Source of the DNA: Cepaea nemoralis
Lineage: Eukaryota > Mollusca > Gastropoda > Stylommatophora > Helicidae
NCBI GenBank assembly: GCA_014155875.1
Contig: JACEFZ010006318.1
Span: forward strand, 86,001 to 150,000
DNA: 64,000 nt
Direction: 5' to 3'
Under the pieces are notes generated by a model. It was not told the DNA's origin, did no database searches, and saw only the letters and a program-made list of their open reading frames with translations. Numbering within the stretch: the first letter of the stretch is position 1; each line of letters opens with the position of its first letter. Position numbers and translations under genes: made by a program. Of the stretch, positions 22,961 through 33,809 are shown piece after piece.

Positions 22961-23902
22961 TGCACTTTTATTTTAAGGATATCTCTGTGTGTCGTCGTTG
23001 GAGCTACTGAGTTCGTGCTCTTCGCGACACTTTCCGTAGGTCGTATCTGCGGAAAGAATACTCAACTATATGATATATAATCTAGTGCATTGAAGTCGAT
23101 CCTCCTGCCTTTGACCTCTATAGAAAACTATACGTCATCTCCAGACTGCATTCTTCTGGTTTCCGGAGGCGCAGTCTGTGATGAACGGAGGGTCCAATAT
23201 ACAGAAATGAGGCTAAGCAACCATGCGCAGGAACGTGACGATTCCTTGGGTGAGACCAGTACTAGAGCGCTATGCGACTCTGCAATTATGTAAGCCTCCT
23301 AGGATGGCGGGAAATGCTCATTGTCTTCCCCTGAGGGTTGACCGGGATGTCTACGGCAGTTCTAAATGGGCCAGCTGGGACGGGGATACCACCACAACAG
23401 TGAAAGTCAAACGTCCTACGAAACACCCGGGAAGATAACCTGGCCAACAAATGGCTGAAGAAGACGGACATGTCGGCCGAAAGGTTCAAATATCGCAGCT
23501 CTGCTGTAAGCAGGCACAACTCAATTACGTCTAAAACAACATTCCGGGTCGAACGCAGAAGCAGAAGAAGAGAAAGGAAACTATACAAATAGATAATTAA
23601 CCCAGATACATTGCATGCCTAAATGTGTGTTTAATACAGTACGGTTATTAGAAATAACTAACATAAAAACCAGTTTCTAGGTTTTAAAAACAATCTTTAT
23701 ATTAGGTGCCGATAAAAACATAAACATTAATAGATAGCGTGATTTAAATTTTGGACAAGCACGCAGTAATGTAATGTAAGCAAAAAGACAGGCCAAACAA
23801 AGACATTGAGAATAAACTAGCAAATGATAAACCGTTTTTACTGGGTAAAAACCTATCTCAAGATACGGAAATATATATAAATATATAGATCTAGGTATCT
23901 AT
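22961..23902. other. Unclassified, partly shared with the LINE at 56640-57835
   Basis: Bases 23425-23580 (ACAAATGGCTGAAGAAGACG, GTAAGCAGGCACAACTCA, ending in GAAG-rich sequence) are homologous to 57310-57430, just before the (GAA)n tract. The rest is not recognised. Confidence 0.45.
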
Positions 23903-24060
23903 CTATCTATTCTTCTTCTTTCGTTTGATTGAAATTTGTTTATAACTGCAATGTTTTCTCTTGTATTAATTTGTCATTTTTTTTAAAGTTCACTAAGTGG
24001 TCCATAGAGTTTATCTTCCACTGTTGTTTATCTAGGCCACAAGGTTTGCCTAAATATGTC
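23903..24060 (-). repeat. 3' tail of RNase H-bearing LINE family
   Basis: Reverse complement of the 3' end at about 52990-53150: AACAGTGGAAGATAAACTCT, CAAGAGAAAACATTGCAGTT and a terminal GAAGAAGAATA. A third copy is at 39657-39765. Truncated; no intact domain. Confidence 0.75.
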
Positions 24061-24417
24061 GTACTGTGGACAATCTGTTTTCGACGTGGGGGCGAGTCCC
24101 AGTGCAGTCAATCACGCAATTGTCGGCCGATGTCCAACCTCCACAACATAGCGGTAATCGACTCTATGTCGCACCCAGCCCGAGTGCAATTAACAAAGCT
24201 GCCATAGTAACCCCCGCCTCGGTATGGCACGAGATATACTATGTGGTCTAGTCGGTTGCAGACAGACCAAGAGGTGGGTCCGAGTAGAAAGGAAGAATCC
24301 GGCTTCCTAAAGTGGTGTGAAAGGGGCGCAAGGAAGGCACACGGCAACAGAGATAAGTGGAGGCGACGGAGGCCGTGACTTGTGTTATATGATGTGTTAT
24401 GGGCGCACAAATTCTAT

Positions 24418-25062
24418 CTAATCGCGCTGCTCTGTTATGTGCATTGTTTGTGTGTGTGTTGTATCTGTTCTATGGGGATGCGTCTGCCTGTATGCGACTG
24501 TTAGCCCATGATTATCTAACATTGTTTGCAATGTGTCTAACCGATGTTCCTCCTCCCCTGTTGTGTTTCTAATTTGCATTCTTACATCTCCATTTATAAG
24601 GTCATGCGCCGAAAGTACGCAATTAAAAGCACCCCCTACAATGATGCTGTGACCCCGATATGAGCGTGATAATAAATTTTCCAGTGTTTGGTAGAAGAGC
24701 TGCTGATTTCTGTAGTCAGACGGTGCGTGTATGTTGGCAATTGTGTATCTATGTATGTTATTTTCCACCTGTACTATAGCTATCCTACCCTGGCAGTCAC
24801 TGTCCTTCTCTATAATCTGCCACCTGTCCGATGTCTGTATTATTGCAGTACCCAATCCGATATGTTGAGTACTAAGACTAAAACATGAGTGTCTTAGACC
24901 TAAGCATGTTGTGATATATGATGCGTGTTCGTCGGTGTTAACGTTAGTTTCCTGTATGAGTATAAAATCAGGTTTATATTTGTGTATGAGTGGTATAAGA
25001 TGATTAATTTTGGATCTTATACCCCGAATGTTAATACTCATTATTTTAATTTCCGCTGCCAT
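24418..25062 (-). pseudogene. LINE endonuclease (Tx1/L1-like), truncated
   Basis: 214 codons from ATG: MSINIRGIRSKINHLIPLIH, ILIQETNVNT (metal glutamate), AFNCVLSAHD. It aligns along its length with the endonuclease at 48066-48857. The usual GDFN box reads GGAFN, so the catalytic aspartate is replaced, which should kill nicking. A frameshift near 24430 moves the remainder (ARLDRI) out of frame before homology ends near 24375. The final SDH box is not present. Confidence 0.8.
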
Positions 25063-25132
25063 TTTTGTTGTAATATAAGAAACGGTTGAGTATAATTATG
25101 TTTCTTGTTTAAAACTGTCTGTAACCATGTTA

Positions 25133-25474
25133 TCATTTCTGGAGATATTCAGTATATTCCTTCGCCGGGCTTAAAATATCTAAGTCAATAACGAGGCATG
25201 GAGAGGAATCTGACCGATTTCTTTGTCGTGATAGTGTGTTGATTTTATCACTGTCTCTTCCGGTCATGGCGCTGGTCGTTATCTGTTCAGTATAATTACT
25301 TACACATTTCTTTTTGTTTGACCTGGTCGCTTCAAGCGGTGTAGGGTAGTCGTGGTTGTTGAGGGGCGGCAGCGTGGTAACAGGTGTTTGGCGGGCTGGA
25401 GGTATCGAGCTTTCACCGTCAGACAGGCTCTTGGTTGAGCATCTTCTTTTCCTACTGACCAGCTGGAAATCGTC
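25133..25474 (-). pseudogene. LINE ORF1, C-terminal portion, cut off by Element 2
   Basis: The minus-strand frame from the Element 2 edge reads DDFQLVSRKRRCSTKSLSDG onward, is Ser/Thr/Pro-rich and closes at a TGA at 25133-25135. It corresponds to the C-terminal part of ORF1 at 48928 (VYHSKTRKRQLRG region). Allowing for the duplicated six bases, the frame is continuous with that at 35897-36130. Confidence 0.75.
25469..25474. repeat. Target-site duplication ATCGTC, left copy (Element 2)
   Basis: Directly precedes AGTAGTAGGAGAGGG; the identical six bases follow the other terminus at 35891-35896. Confidence 0.9.
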
Positions 25475-25879
25475 AGTAGTAGGAGAGGGTCTCTATCCCT
25501 CGCAATGAGGCATAAAATACCTCATATACTAAGAATAAAGAAGGAGGACCCATGAGGACCCGCATTTTTTAGTAAGCTCAAAGAAGGGGAGTGGGGAAAC
25601 ATAATTTATGCATAATCGATTGGTGTGCGCCGACTGTTACGAGTTGATGTATTCGTATCTTTGATAAGATCGGCGAACATCTGTGAGCAAAAAGTCGATA
25701 TTGCCGGCAGTTGAATATTAGTGTCGGGGTCGAGGGAGGTCGCTGGTGCCATCTGTTTTTAATTAAGGGCGGTGTCGGAATAAAATAATAAGGCAAAAAA
25801 CGATGTGTGGGGTGGATTGGTAAGTGTATGGGGGTGCGTCGTTGGTCATAGGGGATGTGGTGGGATATCACCAGTGTGT

Positions 25880-26240
25880 AACTTGGATGTCTCTTGGGTG
25901 CCCTACCATGCAACAGGTTCGGATCTCACTGTGTGGTGGGGTAGTGTTGCAGTGGTCGAGTATGTAACGGGGCTAGGTTATATCATTGGTGATTCGATTC
26001 ACGCCGCGGTTCGATAAGGATGTGCACCCTAGGCGGCTCTTTTTAAGTATATACTAAGCCGTAAATGTATACCAAAGGTGTCTAGTTGCGGCCATAGAAC
26101 TTGACAGGTTCGAGTCCTACTGTATGGTGGGATAGTAATGGTAGTGGACGAGTATGTAACGGAGCCAGGTGGTGTCATGGGTGGTTCAAATAATGTGGCT
26201 GGTTGATAACTATACCTAACATAGGCGCCAGAGAAACGAA
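25880..26240 (+). repeat. tRNA-like modules, Element 2 left arm
   Basis: Same two-unit arrangement as in Element 1: CAGGTTCGGATCTCACTG, AGTGGTCGAGTATGTAAC, then GACAGGTTCGAGTCCTAC, AGTGGACGAGTATGTAAC. Conservation of this arrangement across both elements marks it as part of the terminal structure. Confidence 0.6.
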
Positions 26241-27158
26241 TCCCGCTGTGTGGGGAATCTGTTAAAGTAACATCGGTGTCACGTATTTCGTATCTTTGTT
26301 AAGGTTGGTTTACAACATCTGTGACCAAAATATCAATATTGTCAGCAGGTTTATGGTAGCAAAAATAGTGTATATTGTAAATTTGTTGTGTTGGCGACAG
26401 TTGGTACTATTAATTATATCACCAGTATATGTTAACAAAGAAGAGCTCGCTTGAATCGACCGAGGCGGGAGAGGTTACCTGACCCGTGATTTACTCTATA
26501 AGGCCCATAGTACCAGTTTTCCTATAGCGGTTATTAGTGATCTGTAGAGACCTGTAGTGGTTTATGCCCTATCATTACACAGTATAAAGGAAAATCTTTT
26601 TAAAAAAATCAAGATGGCGGCTAGTACTAGTAGTGGTGGGTATGGCTTAGTGATATTCGTTGTTAAGGAGTGGGTGAGTTGTGAAAGGGGTAGATAATTG
26701 CATTCGAACCACTATCATCATGCAGAGTCAGCTCGTTAAAGGAAATTCTTGAAGAAAAAAGAAAAAAAAATAAAAGAGTAAAGATTGTCCTCCATGTCGT
26801 CGTGGGTGTCGGGCTGGAAGCAGGTCGACCCTGATGGTGGCGTAATTTCATAACACTTAAACAACATGACCACTAACTTTTCTATATCGCGGCCAAACTA
26901 TGTGCAGGCCTCCATCCTTTGAGATGAGTCTGCTTGAGGCTTCTGGCGGCAGAGTGACTTGTGAAGCAAACAAACCGATGTGTGGCTTACAACCAATCAG
27001 GGTGTTTGGTAATTGATCCACATTTTATGTTAGACAATCACTGATTGGCTGGCAACTACTGTGGGCGGGGTTTAATTTATGTAATATATAACCAATTCAC
27101 CTAACTCTCACTCACTTTGTGGTTATTCAACTGCTATTTGCCTTCAAGTGTGGAAAGG
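26241..27158. other. Element 2 left arm, non-coding interior
   Basis: No gene. Bases 26840-26960 resemble Element 1 at 8170-8400. Two short GC-rich direct repeats describe CGCGGCCAAACTATGTG-type sequence. Mirrored at 34205-35124. Confidence 0.5.
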
Positions 27159-27553
27159 TTACCAGGCACCCGTTTGTCTCAGGATCAACGGACTATCAAC
27201 CATACATGCACCTACAACTTTAGTGGTTCTGTCTTCCAGTTCTTGGAAAAGCTCAACTGCCTTGTAAGAATTATCAATCAGCTTCTTACCCAGACGCATC
27301 CCAAGTGTAAACAACATCATTATTCTGCCATAGTTTACAACACCAGCAGCAAAGATTTCATCACCGATTGAAACAAAGGCTGGTTCAAATTGTTCGGGTT
27401 GATACCGCATACTAAGCTAGTGAACATTGCATCTTGTTGTTTGGGTATTTGGCGTCCTAAACTAGTCAACGTCGAGTTATCAACCATTGGTAAATTGTAG
27501 AAACTAATTATATTCAACGCCATATTCAGAGGCTCGGTGTGAACAAGTTTCAA
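27159..27553 (-). pseudogene. Frameshifted Bcl-2-like gene, Element 2 left arm
   Basis: Two overlapping minus-strand frames make up one Bcl-2-like protein: KLVHTEPLNMALNIISFYN (27335-27553) and then GVVNYGRIMMLFTLGMRLGK, a BH1 motif (27159-27410). The frame changes near 27400. A shortened BH2-like ILRQTGAW ends the second part just before a stop, so the C-terminus is short compared with the 153-residue genes. It is a diverged paralogue of the Bcl-2-like gene at 29707-30168, not a copy. The identical frameshift in the other arm shows the lesion predates or was copied with arm duplication. It lies head-to-head with the zinc-finger gene, about 55 bp apart. Confidence 0.75.
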
Positions 27554-27607
27554 GTCGAGTGTTGCTTATCTCTCTATCAACTCGTTAGCGTACGGGCCTA
27601 AAAAAAG

Positions 27608-28435
27608 ATGTCTAGTAGGCTAGCATCTCAGAACCACTTATGTGCAACTTGTGGGAAAGGTTTCACTGATGCAAGTAATCTTCGTCGCCATATTCGGACC
27701 AGTCACAGTACAAAGACTCGTGTATATTCGTGTCAAACTTGTGATCATAATTTTAACCGGAAAGACAATCTACAACGTCACATTACAAAAGAACACGCAA
27801 CACCAGGAGCATCATCCAGCGTAATACCAACAGAAACGTCAACACCTTTTTCACCAACAGTGCGTAAGAGACCAGCGGCTACCAATAGTGATATGACAAG
27901 CAGGAAGAAGAAGAAGAACACTAAACAAAACGAAAACGCCGAACCAGTCAGCGACACACAACACAAGGATGAAGCGGCATCTCTACACACGCTACCAGAT
28001 GATGTTAGACAAGTATACACCGACAACTGGAGTAGTATAAAAACACATAACAAGATCAACACATATATGTCTGTCTATACACTTTTTATTAGTCCACAGA
28101 CACAACACCCTAAAGACTGGACAGAGACCTTGTACAAGATCTTTAACACTCAAAAGAGCATATTCAAAATCAACTTTAGTTATCACGTAGTCCTTAGGCA
28201 CATCGAAACACAAGCTCTTCGCTTCTACCACGCATCATTCAATAACGCTTCTGTCTTAGAAATTCCACAACTAATCCGAAACAGACATAACTTTGACGAG
28301 TTTATCAAAACAGTACACGGACACGACATTCTTACATACGCTATGCAACAACGTCCAAATACCAAATACACTACAGAGACGATTCCAGCTATAAGTTTTT
28401 ATCTCTATCATATCCCAGAATTCTGTCTCGTTTAA
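27608..28435 (+). CDS. Two-finger C2H2 protein with uncharacterised C-terminal domain, left arm
   Basis: 275 codons from ATG (MSSRLASQNHL). Two C2H2 fingers: CATCGKGFTDASNLRRHIRTSH-type at about residues 13-34 and CQTCDHNFNRKDNLQRHIT at about 43-64. A Ser/Thr/Pro-rich linker holds a basic patch RKKKKNTK (about residues 98-105), a likely nuclear signal. From about residue 130 a folded domain follows (VYTDNWSSIKTH, FKINFSYHVVLRHIE, LRFYHASFNNASVL, DEFIKTVHGHDIL) that I do not recognise. Role inferred only: DNA binding in the nucleus. The stop overlaps AATAAA-rich sequence (TAATAAATAA), a likely polyadenylation site. The gene is intact in both arms. Confidence 0.8.
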   Translation: MSSRLASQNHLCATCGKGFTDASNLRRHIRTSHSTKTRVYSCQTCDHNFNRKDNLQRHITKEHATPGASSSVIPTETSTPFSPTVRKRPAATNSDMTSRKKKKNTKQNENAEPVSDTQHKDEAASLHTLPDDVRQVYTDNWSSIKTHNKINTYMSVYTLFISPQTQHPKDWTETLYKIFNTQKSIFKINFSYHVVLRHIETQALRFYHASFNNASVLEIPQLIRNRHNFDEFIKTVHGHDILTYAMQQRPNTKYTTETIPAISFYLYHIPEFCLV

Positions 28436-28689
28436 TAAATAACCACAGGTTTATGACCAACGTTCGACACCATTGTACATGGTGTGTATATGAGCATACT
28501 ATGTATAACATCCCATATTGCATCATCCATTTTGTGTACTGATATTATACTTCATTTTATTTTTGTAAAATTTACTGGAAATACTGTAAAATAAACAATT
28601 ATATGTATTATAATTGCGTTCACTTGTTGGTTTTTATTGTTGACGGTGCATATGCGTGTCGTGTGATGAGCGGGTGTTACATGTTGATG

Positions 28690-29489
28690 GGCAATTCAAG
28701 AAATATCTCAAACAAACTTATAAATATATCGACCAAATAGGAAAATGTGTTAACCAAAGATGAAAACTATGGGTCAAATAAAGAAAAAAAAAATTTCAAA
28801 GAAGCTTATAAAAAATAGGAAATCATGCTAGTCAAACTAATAAAAAATGGTGGTCAAATACAGAAATATCTCATCCGAACTTATAACAAGCAAGACAATA
28901 TAATAGTAAAATCAAGAAATATTTCGACCGAAGAAATACAATAGACAGAACGATGGACAAACTTATAAATATTTCATTCAAACTTATAAAGACTATGATA
29001 AAATGTTATCCAAATCAAATAACAGGCTGACCAAACTTATAATTAGCTCATCCAACCTCATAAATAGTAGGAAAATTTGTTAGCCAAATAGGCAAAATAT
29101 TGGTCAGATACACAAATATCTCAATCAAACTTATAAAAAGTAGTAGAAAAGGCTAGTCAAACTAATAAAAATGGTGGCCAAATACATAAATATCTCAACA
29201 AAACTTATAAAAAGTAGGAAAATTGTAAGTCAAATGTAAAAAATATGGGGCAAATAGGAAATCATATTAACCAAATAGGAAAAATATCGCTCAAACTTAT
29301 AAATATATCGACCAAATAGGAAAATGTGTTAACCAAAGATGAAAACTATGGGTCAAGTAAAGAAAAAATGTCAAAGAAACTTATAAAAAATAGGAAACAA
29401 TGATAGTCAAACTAATTTAAAAAAAAAAAAAAAAAAAAAATGGTGGTCAAAGACAGAAATATCTCATCCGAACTTATAACAAGCAAGAA
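28690..29489. repeat. ~72 bp satellite, Element 2 left arm
   Basis: Same satellite family as Element 1 (AAACTTATAAATAT, GGAAAATGTGTTAACCAAAG). It ends abruptly at CAAGAA where the core begins. Confidence 0.85.
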
Positions 29490-31878
29490 CATTCAACTTG
29501 TCTAAAACACGCGTCTAGTGGTTTCGGTGACAACCGTTTTATCTCCAGTAGGTTGGGTAATTTGACCAACCAGAAGAGACGAGTCCATCTCTTTATACAA
29601 ATATTATGTTATTATCCATTTTGACCACTTTGCACCGTTTCACAATAATCGATCAGCAGTTTGACTGCTAGACATCTTTTGCTGAACGTTAGCTATCAGT
29701 ATAATAATGACACAAGCAAAGATTGACTTGAAACAAGTTCATAGCGAGATGGTGAATATGGCGCTGACTATTATTAGTTCCTACAATTCCAAAAAGGCAA
29801 ATAGCTCGACGTTGTCTGGTTTAGTCGGTCAAATAGCCAAACAACAATCTGTGTTGTTCACGAGACTAGAAGACAGTATCAAGCCTGAACATGTTTTCCA
29901 AGTCTTTGTTTTAGTCAGTGATGAATTCTTTGGTGATAACGTCCTCAACTATGGGAGAATAATTATGCTGTTTACCTTTGGCATGCGTCTGGGTAAGCAT
30001 CTGGTTGATAATTCTTACAACGCCGATGTGAATGTCCAAGACCTGGAAGAGGACTTCGCTAAATCTGTAGGCGAATATATGGCTGATAAACTAAGTCCTT
30101 GGATACTTCAACAACAAGGTGGTTGGCGGAATTTCTATACTTTGACTGCAAACAAAGAAATTGATTAAAAACAAGCTTAAATCCCAGTATTTCGTTATTC
30201 TTGTGAGTGTGAGAGCGCTTGCTTGCGGCTATATAATACCTATAGTAAACCCCTTTGGGTAAATTGTGAGAGAGAGAGAGAGAGAGAGTCGATACGTTGT
30301 AATGGCAAGTGGTAAAATTGTGAGAGTCAGTGGGAAATTTGTGAGGTTAATTGGTCAATGTGATAAGTTGTGAAAGCAAATGGGGTAGTTGGTAGGGCAA
30401 TTCGACAAGTTGTGAAAGCAAATTTCTTAGTTTGCTATAATTTTTTCTCCTTTTGGTTAATATTTCTTCATTTGGCTAGCGTATTTATTACTTTGGCCAA
30501 CTTTTTTCTTACTTTACCATACATATTTCTTAGTTTGGTTGGTATTTTTCTCACTTTGATTAGTATCTTTTCCAGTTTTGGTAATATATTTTCTTACTTG
30601 GTCGACAAATTTTCCTATTTTTTGTAAATTTGGATGACATATTTATAAGTTTGGTTGAAATATGTGTTTACTTGGCCAATATTTTTCCCATTTTGCTAAC
30701 AAATTTTCCTATTTAGATCGATATTTTCTATCTTTGGTTAATAATTTTCTTCGCGTGGGTTAACAAAGTTTCCTACTTTTCATAAGTTTGGCAGAGCTTT
30801 TTATAAGTTTGGTCGATATTTTTTCACATTTAGTTAACAAAATTTCCTATTTTTCATAAATTTACCGGAGATTTGTAAAAGTTTGTTCGACATATTTCTA
30901 TATTTACCCAATATTTTTATTACTTTGGTCAGTTTGGATGATATATTTATAAGTTTGGTCAGCCTTTTAGTTGATTTGGCTAATATTGTTTTCCTACTTT
31001 TTATAAGTTTGGATGAGACATTTATAAGTTTGGCCGATCTTTTTCACATTTGGGTAAGAAATTTTCCTACCTTTTATGGGATTGGACGAGTAATTTATTT
31101 ACTTGGTCAATAGTTTTCACCTTTGGCTAATAACGTTTCCTATATTTTGTTCGTTTGGATGCGCTATTTCTTTACATGGCCAATATTTTTTTCCCATTTG
31201 GTTAACAAATGTTCCTACTTTTCATAAGATTGGTGGAGATATTTCTGTATTTGGCCGACATTTTCCCCTTTTGGTTAACAAATGTTCCTACATTTCATAA
31301 GTTTGGCGGAGATTTGTATCAGTTTGGTCGACATCTTTCTGTATTTACCCAACGTTTTTATACATTGAATCACGTATTTTCTTACTTCGGTCGACATGAT
31401 TCTTAATTTGAGCAATATTTTCACCATTCGGCTAACACATTTTCCTACTTTTTATAAGTTTGGACGCGCTATTTATAAGTTTAAGCGATATTTTTCCTAT
31501 TTGGTTAATATGATTTCCTATTTGCCCCATATTTTTTACATTTGACTTACAATTTTCCTACTTTTTATAAGTTTTGTTGAGATATTTATGTATTTGGCCA
31601 CCATTTTTATTAGTTTGACTAGCCTTTTCTACTACTTTTTATAAGCTTTGTTGAGATATTTGTGTATCTGACCAATATTTTGCCTATTTGGCTAACAAAT
31701 TTTCCTACTATTTATAAGGTTGGATGAGTTAATTATAAGTTTGGTCAGCCTGTTATTTGATTTGGATAACATTTTATCATAGTCTTTATAAGTTTGAATG
31801 AAATATTTATAAGTTTGTCCATCGTTCTGCCTATTGTATTACTTCGGTCGACATATTTCTTGATTTTACTAGTATATT
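29490..31878. other. Element 2 single-copy core
   Basis: Begins within CATTCAACTTGTCTAAAACACGCG, homologous to the centre-proximal end of Element 1's right arm (from 12207), then carries the Bcl-2-like gene and satellite in the same order as Element 1 12207-14650. It is therefore equivalent to the innermost part of an Element 1 half, present once. Confidence 0.85.
29707..30168 (+). CDS. Bcl-2-like protein, Element 2 core
   Basis: 153 codons from ATG (MTQAKIDLKQVHSE). BH1 (NYGRIIMLFTFGMRLGK) and BH2 (SPWILQQQGGWRNF) are intact. Compared with the Element 1 copies it shows several conservative changes (T5K, I15M, N to S, I to L before NYGR, F to L and H/Y to Q in BH2, A to T near the end), none in the motif cores. 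No membrane anchor. Upstream sequence with a TATA-like ATACAAATATTATG near 29593 matches Element 1. That a copy in a separate insertion remains open with mainly mild changes is compatible with selection on the protein, though age is unknown. Confidence 0.85.
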   Translation: MTQAKIDLKQVHSEMVNMALTIISSYNSKKANSSTLSGLVGQIAKQQSVLFTRLEDSIKPEHVFQVFVLVSDEFFGDNVLNYGRIIMLFTFGMRLGKHLVDNSYNADVNVQDLEEDFAKSVGEYMADKLSPWILQQQGGWRNFYTLTANKEID

Positions 31879-32660
31879 TTCTTGCTTGTTATAAGTTCGG
31901 ATGAGATATTTCTGTCTTTGACCACCATTTTTTTTTTTTTTTTTTAAATTAGTTTGACTATCATTGTTTCCTATTTTTTATAAGTTTCTTTGACATTTTT
32001 TCTTTACTTGACCCATAGTTTTCATCTTTGGTTAACACATTTTCCTATTTGGTCGATATATTTATAAGTTTGAGCGATATTTTTCCTATTTGGTTAATAT
32101 GATTTCCTATTTGCCCCATATTTTTTACATTTGACTTACAATTTTCCTACTTTTTATAAGTTTTGTTGAGATATTTATGTATTTGGCCACCATTTTTATT
32201 AGTTTGACTAGCCTTTTCTACTACTTTTTATAAGCTTTGTTGAGATATTTGTGTATCTGACCAATATTTTGCCTATTTGGCTAACAAATTTTCCTACTAT
32301 TTATGAGGTTGGATGAGCTAATTATAAGTTTGGTCAGCCTGTTATTTGATTTGGATAACATTTTATCATAGTCTTTATAAGTTTGAATGAAATATTTATA
32401 AGTTTGTCCATCGTTCTGTCTATTGTATTTCTTCGGTCGAAATATTTCTTGATTTTACTATTATATTGTCTTGCTTGTTATAAGTTCGGATGAGATATTT
32501 CTGTATTTGACCACCATTTTTTATTAGTTTGACTAGCATGATTTCCTATTTTTTATAAGCTTCTTTGAAATTTTTTTTTCTTTATTTGACCCATAGTTTT
32601 CATCTTTGGTTAACACATTTTCCTATTTGGTCGATATATTTATAAGTTTGTTTGAGATAT
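30420..32660. repeat. ~72 bp satellite, Element 2 core and right arm
   Basis: Continuous array spanning the core/right-arm border at 31878/31879. A roughly 600 bp block (31480-31960) recurs nearly unchanged at 32065-32520, so there is also higher-order duplication. Confidence 0.85.
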
Positions 32661-32927
32661 TTCTTGAATTGCCCATCAACATGTAACACCCGCTCATCAC
32701 ACGACACGCATATGCACCGTCAACAATAAAAACCAACAAGTGAACGCAATTATAATACATATAATTGTTTATTTTACAGTATTTCCAGTAAATTTTACAA
32801 AAATAAAATGAAGTATAATATCAGTACACAAAATGGATGATGCAATATGGGATGTTATACATAGTATGCTCATATACACACCATGTACAATGGTGTCGAA
32901 TGTTGGTCATAAACCTGTGGTTATTTA

Positions 32928-33755
32928 TTAAACGAGACAGAATTCTGGGATATGATAGAGATAAAAACTTATAGCTGGAATCGTCTCTGTAGTGTATTTG
33001 GTATTTGGACGTTGTTGCATAGCGTATGTAAGAATGTCGTGTCCGTGTACTGTTTTGATAAACTCGTCAAAGTTATGTCTGTTTCGGATTAGTTGTGGAA
33101 TTTCTAAGACAGAAGCGTTATTGAATGATGCGTGGTAGAAGCGAAGAGCTTGTGTTTCGATGTGCCTAAGGACTACGTGATAACTAAAGTTGATTTTGAA
33201 TATGCTCTTTTGAGTGTTAAAGATCTTGTACAAGGTCTCTGTCCAGTCTTTAGGGTGCTGTGTCTGTGGACTAATAAATAATGTATAGACAGACATATAT
33301 GTGTTGATCTTGTTATGTGTTTTTATACTACTCCAGTTGTCGGTGTATACTTGTCTAACATCATCTGGTAGCGTGTGTAGAGATGCCGCTTCATCCTTGT
33401 GTTGTGTGTCGCTGACTGGTTCGGCGTTTTCGTTTTGTTTAGTGTTCTTCTTCTTCTTCCTGCTTGTCATATCACTATTGGTAGCCGCTGGTCTCTTACG
33501 CACTGTTGGTGAAAAAGGTGTTGACGTTTCTGTTGGTATTACGCTGGATGATGCTCCTGGTGTTGCGTGTTCTTTTGTAATGTGACGTTGTAGATCGTCT
33601 TTCCGGTTAAAATTATGATCACAAGTTTGACACGAATATACACGAGTCTTTGTACTGTGACTGGTCCGAATATGGCGACGAAGATTACTTGCATCAGTGA
33701 AACCTTTCCCACAAGTTGCACATAAGTGGTTCTGAGATGCTAGCCTACTAGACAT
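32928..33755 (-). CDS. Two-finger C2H2 protein with uncharacterised C-terminal domain, right arm
   Basis: Mirror copy of 27608-28435, 275 codons. The only amino-acid difference I find is D for N in the second finger (RKDDLQRH), within the recognition-helix region, so the two copies could differ slightly in DNA preference. The rest, including the basic patch and the C-terminal domain, is the same. Confidence 0.8.
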   Translation of the reverse strand: MSSRLASQNHLCATCGKGFTDASNLRRHIRTSHSTKTRVYSCQTCDHNFNRKDDLQRHITKEHATPGASSSVIPTETSTPFSPTVRKRPAATNSDMTSRKKKKNTKQNENAEPVSDTQHKDEAASLHTLPDDVRQVYTDNWSSIKTHNKINTYMSVYTLFISPQTQHPKDWTETLYKIFNTQKSIFKINFSYHVVLRHIETQALRFYHASFNNASVLEIPQLIRNRHNFDEFIKTVHGHDILTYAMQQRPNTKYTTETIPAISFYLYHIPEFCLV

Positions 33756-33809
33756 CTTTTTTTAGGCCCGTACGCTAACGAGTTGATAGAGAGATAAGCA
33801 ACACTCGAC

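Larger units (their letters stand above)
24375..25474 (-). mobile_element. Tx1/L1-like LINE, segment left of Element 2
   Basis: Contains the C-terminal part of ORF1 (25133-25474) and the endonuclease (24418-25062). Homology to the fuller copy at 45491-50035 stops near 24375. The 5' portion of ORF1 continues on the other side of Element 2 at 35897-36130, so Element 2 split this LINE. Confidence 0.85.
25475..29489. repeat. Element 2 left inverted arm
   Basis: Pairs with 31879-35890 from AGTAGTAGGAGAGGG inward to CAAGAA at 29484-29489. Lengths differ by 3 bp, explained by an A-tract of 22 versus a T-tract of 19. Very few substitutions, for example N versus D in the zinc-finger protein. Confidence 0.95.

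Noticed and set aside
27778..28062. 94-codon frame opposite the zinc-finger gene
   Set aside because: Antisense shadow of the intact zinc-finger CDS.
28690..29489. CRISPR-like array
   Set aside because: Repeats are degenerate, contiguous and without unique spacers, and the genome is eukaryotic; it is a satellite.
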